A stretch of DNA of 5,990 bases, taken from assembly GCA_035572335.1 (NCBI GenBank), contig DATNAW010000098.1:1-5990 (forward strand), read 5' to 3'. This DNA is from 66-474 sp035572335. GTDB taxonomy: Bacteria > Pseudomonadota > Gammaproteobacteria > Xanthomonadales > Rhodanobacteraceae. The notes beneath the pieces were generated by a model that did not search any database, was not told the DNA's origin, and saw nothing but the letters and a program-made list of their open reading frames with translations. The position numbers were made by a program, and so were the translations under genes. Every line of letters starts with the position of its first letter. Position 1 is the stretch's first letter. Below are positions 1 to 5,990 of the stretch, piece after piece.

Positions 1-174
1 GTAGCCGTAGTTGCACGGGTAGCGCATCGGCGTCGACAGCACGCGATCGACGAAGATCGCGCCGGAGGCCTTGTCCACCTCGTACTTGACGGGTTCGGCG
101 TCCTTGGGGATTTCGATGACGACGTTGATGTCGTCCGGCACGTGGTTGCCGGCGGGGACGAGGTCCAGGCCCAT
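1..174 (-). CDS. ppa: Inorganic pyrophosphatase, family I, N-terminal 58 residues (3' end outside window)
   Basis: Soluble cytoplasmic Mg-dependent pyrophosphatase, which hydrolyses PPi to two phosphates and so pulls nucleic acid, protein and nucleotide-sugar synthesis forward. Translating the minus strand from the ATG at 174-172 gives an open frame to the window edge, beginning MGLDLVPAGN. It follows the E. coli Ppa N-terminus almost position for position. The active-site residues known from that family are all present, shifted by one for the initiator Met: Glu21, Lys30, Glu32, Arg44, Tyr52 and Tyr56, the last two in the YPCNYGY segment at 52-58. An AAGGA Shine-Dalgarno (183-187) lies 8 nt before the ATG. 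The gene starts downstream of the peptidase terminator and has its own -10 candidate, so it is probably a separate transcription unit. About two thirds of the protein is missing from the window. The identification is near certain. Confidence 0.95.
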   Translation of the reverse strand, partial: MGLDLVPAGNHVPDDINVVIEIPKDAEPVKYEVDKASGAIFVDRVLSTPMRYPCNYGY

Positions 175-200
175 GGATAAAGTCCTTCTGGAAACCCGCC

Positions 201-229
201 ATTTTACGCCAGTCGGCGCATGCACCGTG
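201..229 (-). promoter_or_regulatory. Candidate sigma-70 promoter of ppa
   Basis: On the minus strand a TAAAAT hexamer (201-206) matches the -10 consensus at five of six positions and lies about 26 nt before the ppa ATG, predicting a short leader that contains the AAGGA site. The region 17 bp upstream (224-229, CACGGT) is a poor -35, so the call rests on the -10 and on its place between the upstream terminator and the gene. Confidence 0.4.
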
Positions 230-238
230 CCCCGCAAC

Positions 239-267
239 AAAAATGCTCCGCGCAAGGCGGGGCTTTT
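239..267 (-). terminator. Rho-independent terminator of the S9A peptidase gene
   Basis: Reading the minus strand, GCCCCGC (257-263) pairs with GCGGAGC (245-251) around a 5-nt loop, with one C-A mismatch, and is followed by A then five T (239-243). A short A tract precedes the stem. It begins about 21 nt after the peptidase stop codon and ends before the ppa promoter, so it should separate the two genes. Confidence 0.75.
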
Positions 268-288
268 GGTGCAGAATCGTTCAACGGT

Positions 289-2418
289 TCATTGCAACTT
301 GTCCCACAGGAAATCGTAGGCCAACGCATGCATCGTCGCGGCCTGCGCGTTGTCCGCACCCGCGCCGTGGCCGCCCTCGGTGTTCTCGTAGAACCACACG
401 TTCCTGTAGCCCATGGCCTCCATCTTCGCGGCCATCTTGCGCGCTTGCACCGGGCCCACGCGATCGTCGCTGGTGGTGGTGTAGAACAATACGTCGGGGT
501 AGTGCGTATCCGGCTTGACGTTCTGGTACGGCGAGAAGGTCTTGATGAAGGCCCACTGTTTCGGGTCGTCCGGATTGCCGTATTCGGCCATCCACGAAGC
601 GCCTGCCGAGAGATGCGAATAGCGCTTCATGTCGAGCAGTGGCACCTCGCACGAAATCGCTCCGTAGAGCTGCGGATATTCCGTCAGCATGTTGCCCATC
701 AACAGCCCGCCGTTGCTGCCGCCCTCGGCGCCGAGGTGTTCGGGCGAGGTCACGCCGCGCTTGATCAGGTCTTCCGCGACTGCCGCGAAATCCTGATAGG
801 CCTTCGGGCGGTTGGCCTTCAGCGCGGCCTTGTGCCACGCCGGGCCATATTCGCCGCCGCCGCGGATATTGGCGATCACGTACACGCCGCCACGCTCCAG
901 CCATGCACGGCCGATCGAACCCGAATAATGCGGCAGCAGCGAAACCTCGAAGCCGCCGTAGCCGTATTCGAGCGTGCGGTTCTTGCCGTCGAGCTTCATG
1001 CCTTTCGGCGCGATCTCGAAGTACGGCACGCGCGTGCCGTCTTTCGAGTTCACGAAATGCTGGCTGACTTCGAACTTCGACGCGTCGAAGAACGCCGGTT
1101 CCTGCTTGATCTTCTTCGCGGGCTCGCTGCCCAGCACGCCGCGTTCCAGCGATGGCGGATCGAGGAAGCCGGTGACGGTGAGCCAGTATTCGTCGGAATG
1201 ATCGGGGTCGGTATCGACGACCGCGACGGTGCTGAACTTCGGCGCTCCCGGCAGGGCCTCGCGCGTCCACGCACCGTTGCCGGAGGCCGGCGGCGTCAGC
1301 ACGTCGAGGCGGCTTTTCACGTCGTCGAGCACGTCGAGGATGATGTGGTGCTGGGTCCACGAATAACCTGCCAGCGCGGTGTGCGCGTCGGGCGTGAACA
1401 ACGCAATGAAGTCGCGCTTGCCGGCCATGAAATCGTCGAAGTTCATCGCGATCAGCGCGCCGGCCGGCCAGGTCTTGCCACCGGTGGTCCATGGCGACTT
1501 CGTCTGCACCAGCAGCCATTGGCGGTGCGCGTCGGCGTTGGCGTCTTCCGGCACGTCGACCTTCACCAGCTTGCCGTCCTTCAACAGGTATTCGTCGCCG
1601 TGGAAGAAATCCTTCTGCACGTTGACGAAGTCACGCTCGAATCCCTTGGTGCGATCGTGGAAGGCGCCGATCGCCAGATCATCGGACTCGCCTTCATAGA
1701 TGACCTTCGCTGACGACAGCGGCGTGCCGCGCGTCCATTCCTTGACGATGCGCGGATAGCTGGACTTGGTCATCGAGCCCGGACCGAAGTCGGTGCCGAC
1801 GTAAACATGGTCGGCATCGATCCAGCCGATTTCGGTTTTCGCGACGGGCAGGAAGAAGCCGCCCTTCACGAACGATTTCGATGGCAGGTCGAACTCGCGC
1901 ACTTCCACAGCGTCCCCACCGCCCGGCGACAGCGACACCAGGCAATGCACGTACTCGGGCTTCATGCACTCGGCGCCCTTGAACACCCACTTCCTGCCTT
2001 CGGCTTTGTTGAGCGCGTCGATGTCCAGCACCGTTTCCCATTTGGGATCGGCCTTTTCGTATTCGGCCAGCGTGGTGCGCCGCCAGATGCCGCGCGGATG
2101 CGTCTTGTCCTGCCAGAAGTTGTAGAGGTCATCGCCCATTCGCCGCACGTACGGAATGCGCGCCTCGGAATCGAGCACCTCGAGGATCCCGCCGCGGGTC
2201 TTGTCGAACTCCGGCGATTCCATGAAGGCCTTTTTCGTGACCGCGTTCTGCGCCTGCACCCAGTCCATCGATTTGGCGCCGTGGATGTCTTCGAGCCACA
2301 GGTACGGATCGTCGGTGGCCGCGCTCGTAGCGGGAGCGCTGGACGCGGAAAGTGGGTTTGCCATGGCCATGCTTGTCATCGTGGCGCCCAAAGCCAGAAA
2401 CAGCCAGACGGATTTCAT
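289..2418 (-). CDS. Exported prolyl oligopeptidase-family (S9A) serine peptidase
   Basis: A 709-residue serine peptidase, close to the usual length of prolyl oligopeptidases, which cut short peptides, typically after proline. Residues 1-20 (MKSVWLFLAL..., ending AMA before Asn21) look like a Sec signal peptide, so it should act in the periplasm or outside the cell. The family N-terminus appears at about 37-55 (DDPYLWLEDIHG), followed by a propeller-like middle part to about 440 and an alpha/beta hydrolase domain. The nucleophile is Ser568 in GGSNGG; Asp651 in TSDDRV and His684 in EGGHGAG complete the triad. Arg653 and Trp609 (GASWMAEYG) match the substrate-binding Arg and the proline-stacking Trp of porcine prolyl oligopeptidase, by alignment from memory. 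I chose the ATG at 2418 because it follows a GGGGAG Shine-Dalgarno and opens a clean signal peptide; the frame stays open to an ATG at 2508, but that codon overlaps the upstream terminator. It is flanked by terminators on both sides, hence probably monocistronic. Exact cleavage specificity cannot be read from sequence. Confidence 0.92.
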   Translation of the reverse strand: MKSVWLFLALGATMTSMAMANPLSASSAPATSAATDDPYLWLEDIHGAKSMDWVQAQNAVTKKAFMESPEFDKTRGGILEVLDSEARIPYVRRMGDDLYNFWQDKTHPRGIWRRTTLAEYEKADPKWETVLDIDALNKAEGRKWVFKGAECMKPEYVHCLVSLSPGGGDAVEVREFDLPSKSFVKGGFFLPVAKTEIGWIDADHVYVGTDFGPGSMTKSSYPRIVKEWTRGTPLSSAKVIYEGESDDLAIGAFHDRTKGFERDFVNVQKDFFHGDEYLLKDGKLVKVDVPEDANADAHRQWLLVQTKSPWTTGGKTWPAGALIAMNFDDFMAGKRDFIALFTPDAHTALAGYSWTQHHIILDVLDDVKSRLDVLTPPASGNGAWTREALPGAPKFSTVAVVDTDPDHSDEYWLTVTGFLDPPSLERGVLGSEPAKKIKQEPAFFDASKFEVSQHFVNSKDGTRVPYFEIAPKGMKLDGKNRTLEYGYGGFEVSLLPHYSGSIGRAWLERGGVYVIANIRGGGEYGPAWHKAALKANRPKAYQDFAAVAEDLIKRGVTSPEHLGAEGGSNGGLLMGNMLTEYPQLYGAISCEVPLLDMKRYSHLSAGASWMAEYGNPDDPKQWAFIKTFSPYQNVKPDTHYPDVLFYTTTSDDRVGPVQARKMAAKMEAMGYRNVWFYENTEGGHGAGADNAQAATMHALAYDFLWDKLQ

Positions 2419-2424
2419 GCGCGA

Positions 2425-2430
2425 CTCCCC
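2425..2430 (-). promoter_or_regulatory. Ribosome binding site fixing the peptidase start
   Basis: GGGGAG on the minus strand lies 6 nt before the ATG at 2418-2416. It decides between this start, which gives a signal peptide at the very N-terminus, and the in-frame ATG 30 codons upstream, which would bury it. Confidence 0.65.
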
Positions 2431-2450
2431 AGTGCGACGGATGAAGGGCG

Positions 2451-2479
2451 AGTGTCGTGCTGGGGCAACCACGGTGCAA
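2451..2479 (-). promoter_or_regulatory. Weak candidate promoter of the S9A peptidase gene
   Basis: On the minus strand TTGCAC (2474-2479) and GACACT (2451-2456) are separated by 17 bp, predicting transcription to start about 26 nt before the ATG. Both hexamers match consensus at only three of six positions. A promoter is expected somewhere in 2419-2504 because a strong terminator isolates this gene from hppA, but this exact placement is uncertain. Confidence 0.2.
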
Positions 2480-2504
2480 GTGACGAATAGCACGGGTGTC
2501 GCAA

Positions 2505-2537
2505 ACAAAAAGCCCCGCGCGTGGCGGGGCTTTTTGT
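2505..2537 (-). terminator. Strong rho-independent terminator of hppA, potentially bidirectional
   Basis: A perfect 14-bp inverted repeat (2505-2518 with 2524-2537) encloses a 5-nt loop. The core stem is GCCCCGC/GCGGGGC and the outer part is ACAAAAA/TTTTTGT, so either strand gives a G+C hairpin followed by a T run. It lies 21 nt past the hppA stop codon. The only convergent use on the plus strand would be against antisense transcripts. Confidence 0.9.
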
Positions 2538-2558
2538 CGAAACAGAATCAGCCAATGA

Positions 2559-4619
<2,061 letters not shown>

Positions 4620-4656
4620 TGGACAACCCCTTCAGCGCACACCCGCAACGGGCATT

Positions 4657-4681
4657 CCCGCGAGTATAGCCGCTATGCGGG
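4657..4681. repeat. Nested dyad over the hppA -10 element
   Basis: On the plus strand CCCGC (4657-4661) pairs with GCGGG (4677-4681), and inside it ATAGC (4666-4670) pairs with GCTAT (4672-4676) around a single C. The left arm has four extra bases, so the symmetry is imperfect. Its position over the -10 suits an operator, but nothing else supports that and chance is possible in GC-rich DNA. Confidence 0.35.
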
Positions 4682-4691
4682 ATTGGGCCAG
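4663..4691 (-). promoter_or_regulatory. Candidate sigma-70 promoter of hppA
   Basis: On the minus strand TATACT (4663-4668) is a five-of-six -10 match, with CTGGCC (4686-4691) 17 bp upstream as a weak -35. Transcription would begin around 4656, leaving a leader of roughly 37 nt that contains the AAGGGG ribosome site (4627-4632). The -10 lies inside a dyad (4657-4681), which could make it a regulated promoter. Confidence 0.45.
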
Positions 4692-4706
4692 CCCGCCGCG
4701 GCGGGC
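4691..4706. repeat. Perfect 16-bp GC palindrome in the divergent intergenic region
   Basis: GCCCGCCGCGGCGGGC equals its own reverse complement. It touches the outer edge of the candidate hppA -35 and lies about 105 bp before the lipoprotein gene. No T run follows on either strand, so it does not look like a terminator. It could be a protein-binding site serving either divergent gene, or a chance result of high G+C. Confidence 0.5.
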
Positions 4707-4811
4707 ATCTTGCGAGCCGGCCGCCGGGTGCGCTTCAGGCGGAGTAAGCTGCGCTGCGCATTGTCCACGGGCTTGGCCGGGAGTCCGGCAACAGGGGCGG
4801 AGGAGAGAACC

Positions 4812-5468
4812 ATGTCGAGCTTGCGTGGGGTTTTCCGGGGTTGGCTTGTGGCGTCGTGGACGGCCATTGCGCTGGGTTGCCTGTTGTCGCTGGTCGGTTG
4901 CGCCGCCATGGCCCAACAATCCACGCAGCCGTATGGACCGCAGGATGTCGCGGCGTTCCTCGGCACCTGGTGCGCGCAGGGCGATCCGTCGAAGCAAGCG
5001 TCGATCGCCACGGGCCAAGGCATGTTCCTGACGCTGACCAATGAAACCGGCAGCACGTCATACGGCCACCTGCAGGCGCCCGGACAGATCATCGCGCCCG
5101 AATGGCAATTCGTCGTTGGCCGCCTGAGTCCCGGCGGCAGCCAGATCAACTGGTCGAACGGCTCCATGTGGGCACGTTGTCCGAGCGGCGGCGCATGGCC
5201 CGGCTGGCCGGGCCATTTCCCGCAACTCACGGGGACATGGTTTGCCAACGGCGACCGCTCGCGGCGCTGCTCGATCAGCCAACAGCAAGGCTCGCTGAAC
5301 CTGCAGAACGAAATGGGCCAGACTGCGAACGGATCGTTCGTCCGCAAGCGCGACATCACCACCAACTGGAACGGCACCGTCATCAACGGCCACCTCAGTC
5401 GCGACGGCAACCGCGTCGACTGGAGCAACGGCACGTATTGGGTGCGCGATGTGGTGTACACGCAATAG
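4812..5468 (+). CDS. Putative lipoprotein with two tandem Trp-rich repeat domains, function unknown
   Basis: A 218-residue exported protein that I cannot assign to a named family. The ATG follows a GGAGGA site (4799-4804) with 7-nt spacing. Residues 1-30 form a signal peptide (Arg5, Arg9, then a hydrophobic stretch) ending in LVGC, a good lipobox with Cys30 as the lipidation site. An AMA motif at 32-34 is an alternative signal peptidase I site. The mature part holds two diverged copies of one domain of about 73 residues (50-122 and 139-212), joined by a Gly/Pro/Trp linker. Both show GTW..., GD.S...SI, L.L.NE.G.T..G, a lone Trp, G.LS..G and WSNG..W.R, so four Trp recur in register (53/98/114/120 and 143/186/204/210). 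Regular short G- and W-bounded segments suggest beta strands, possibly a small barrel or sheet that binds a ligand; this is inference. It diverges from hppA. A TAAGCT (4745-4750) could be a -10, but no good -35 accompanies it. No terminator is seen in the 55 bp that follow. Confidence 0.85.
   Translation: MSSLRGVFRGWLVASWTAIALGCLLSLVGCAAMAQQSTQPYGPQDVAAFLGTWCAQGDPSKQASIATGQGMFLTLTNETGSTSYGHLQAPGQIIAPEWQFVVGRLSPGGSQINWSNGSMWARCPSGGAWPGWPGHFPQLTGTWFANGDRSRRCSISQQQGSLNLQNEMGQTANGSFVRKRDITTNWNGTVINGHLSRDGNRVDWSNGTYWVRDVVYTQ
4959..5177 (+). repeat. Domain repeat 1 of the two-repeat lipoprotein
   Basis: This encodes residues 50-122. By eye about 30 of roughly 73 aligned positions are identical to repeat 2, with one extra residue (Met71) and small shifts before Trp98. 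It carries Cys54 where repeat 2 has Phe144. Conservation is at protein level, which points to an old duplication. Confidence 0.8.
5226..5447 (+). repeat. Domain repeat 2 of the two-repeat lipoprotein
   Basis: This encodes residues 139-212. It keeps the same order of motifs as repeat 1, from GTW at 141-143 to WSNGTYW at 204-210, and has Cys153 where repeat 1 has Ala63. The protein ends only six residues later, so the repeat forms the C-terminal domain. Confidence 0.8.
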
Positions 5469-5488
5469 TTCGAGCTCGCGACGCTGCC

Positions 5489-5517
5489 TTGCGCGCCGCG
5501 CGGCTTGAAACTACGCT
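5489..5517 (+). promoter_or_regulatory. Candidate promoter of the PEP mutase-family gene, predicting a leaderless mRNA
   Basis: TTGCGC (5489-5494) and TACGCT (5512-5517) are 17 bp apart. The usual 6-7 nt from the -10 to the start site puts the first transcribed base at or beside A5524 of the ATG. No Shine-Dalgarno sequence is visible before that ATG, which fits leaderless translation. Hexamer matches are moderate. Confidence 0.35.
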
Positions 5518-5523
5518 GGCGCG

Positions 5524-5990
5524 ATGAATACATCGAAATGGTCAGCGCGCCGCGCCGCTTTTCGCCGGTTGCATGAATCCGGCTGTTTTCTGATTCCGAA
5601 TCCGTGGGATGTCGGCTCCGCGCGCGCGCTGGCCGCTCTGGGATTCAAGGCGCTGGCGACGACCAGTTCCGGATTCGCGTGGTCGCGCGCGCATGCCGAC
5701 AATGCGATGGACATCGAAGCGGTGCTGGCACATTGCCGCGAGATCGTCGATGCCACCGAGTTGCCGGTGAATGCGGATTTCGAAGACGGCCACGCGCGCG
5801 ACATCGATGGTCTGAAGAACAACGTGCGTCGCTGCATCGAGACCGGCGTGGCGGGCTTGTCGATCGAGGATTCGACCGGTGACGCCGCGCAGCCGCTGTA
5901 CGACTTCGACGAAGCCGTCGCGCGCCTGCGCGCTGCGCGTGCAGCGATCGACGCGAGCGGCGAAGACGTGATGCTGATCGGCCGCGCCGA
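5524..5990 (+). CDS. Isocitrate lyase/PEP mutase superfamily protein, N-terminal 155 residues (3' end outside window)
   Basis: Start of a TIM-barrel enzyme of the PEP mutase/isocitrate lyase superfamily, whose members make or break C-C or P-C bonds of 2-oxo acids with Mg2+: PEP mutase, methylisocitrate lyase, oxaloacetate decarboxylase and relatives. The frame stays open to the window end. The N-terminus matches the family: FRRLHESGCFLIPNPWDVGS (13-32), then SARALAALGFKALATTSSGF (32-51). ADFEDG (84-89) supplies the Asp85/Asp88-type acidic metal-binding loop, and GLSIEDST (111-118) is the next conserved strand with Glu115. The ATG at 5524 is the first possible start after an in-frame TGA at 5506-5508 and sets the N-terminus where relatives begin. 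There is no clear ribosome site. The gene follows the lipoprotein gene by 55 bp without a visible terminator, so read-through is possible. No phosphonate, glyoxylate or propionate genes are in view, so the exact reaction is unknown. Confidence 0.88.
   Translation, partial: MNTSKWSARRAAFRRLHESGCFLIPNPWDVGSARALAALGFKALATTSSGFAWSRAHADNAMDIEAVLAHCREIVDATELPVNADFEDGHARDIDGLKNNVRRCIETGVAGLSIEDSTGDAAQPLYDFDEAVARLRAARAAIDASGEDVMLIGRA

Noticed and set aside
281..1519. A 412-codon minus-strand open frame overlapping the peptidase gene in another frame.
   Set aside because: It is an Arg-rich frame shadow that shares the strand with the real gene; no domain or start signal supports it.
220..1713. A 497-codon plus-strand open frame opposite the S9A peptidase gene.
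   Set aside because: It is antisense to a well-supported peptidase gene, is rich in Arg, His, Val and Ala without recognisable domains, has no convincing ribosome site, and runs through the peptidase terminator.
5471..5478. CGAGCTCG palindrome just after the lipoprotein stop codon, considered as a terminator.
   Set aside because: It is only 8 bp, has no loop and no T run, so it cannot act as a rho-independent terminator.
4673..5533. A 286-codon minus-strand open frame covering the lipoprotein gene.
   Set aside because: It is the complement of the repeat-containing gene, has no start signal, and runs across the intergenic region and the hppA promoter. The internal duplication with conserved Trp supports the plus strand.

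Overview
The window is GC-rich chromosomal DNA with tightly packed genes, ordinary Shine-Dalgarno sites and short G+C-stem terminators. The gene set (family I pyrophosphatase, exported S9A peptidase, K+-independent membrane pyrophosphatase, PEP mutase-family enzyme) and the base composition suggest a gammaproteobacterium of the Xanthomonadales/Lysobacterales group, for example Rhodanobacteraceae or Xanthomonadaceae. That placement is inferred from the character of the proteins; no marker gene is present.

Layout. Positions 1-174 (minus) hold the first 58 codons of soluble inorganic pyrophosphatase, ppa; its 3' end lies outside the window. A terminator at 239-267 separates it from a minus-strand gene at 289-2418 for an exported prolyl oligopeptidase-family serine peptidase. 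A second, very strong terminator (perfect 14-bp inverted repeat, 2505-2537) separates the peptidase from hppA (2559-4619, minus), a membrane-integral pyrophosphatase whose sequence marks it as the K+-independent, H+-pumping type. A 192-bp divergent intergenic region (4620-4811) carries the hppA promoter and two dyads. From there a plus-strand gene (4812-5468) encodes a small exported protein, probably a lipoprotein, built from two diverged copies of one Trp-rich domain. After 55 bp comes the 5' part of a plus-strand PEP mutase/isocitrate lyase superfamily gene (5524 to the window end), which may be translated from a leaderless mRNA.

How the genes relate. Two unrelated enzymes that consume pyrophosphate, soluble Ppa (energy lost as heat) and HppA (energy saved as an ion gradient), lie within 2.4 kb of each other on the same strand but as separate transcription units, with a periplasmic peptidase between them. 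The other genes show no evident pathway link. I found no defence system, mobile element, CRISPR array, tRNA or rRNA. The least explained item is the two-repeat lipoprotein.
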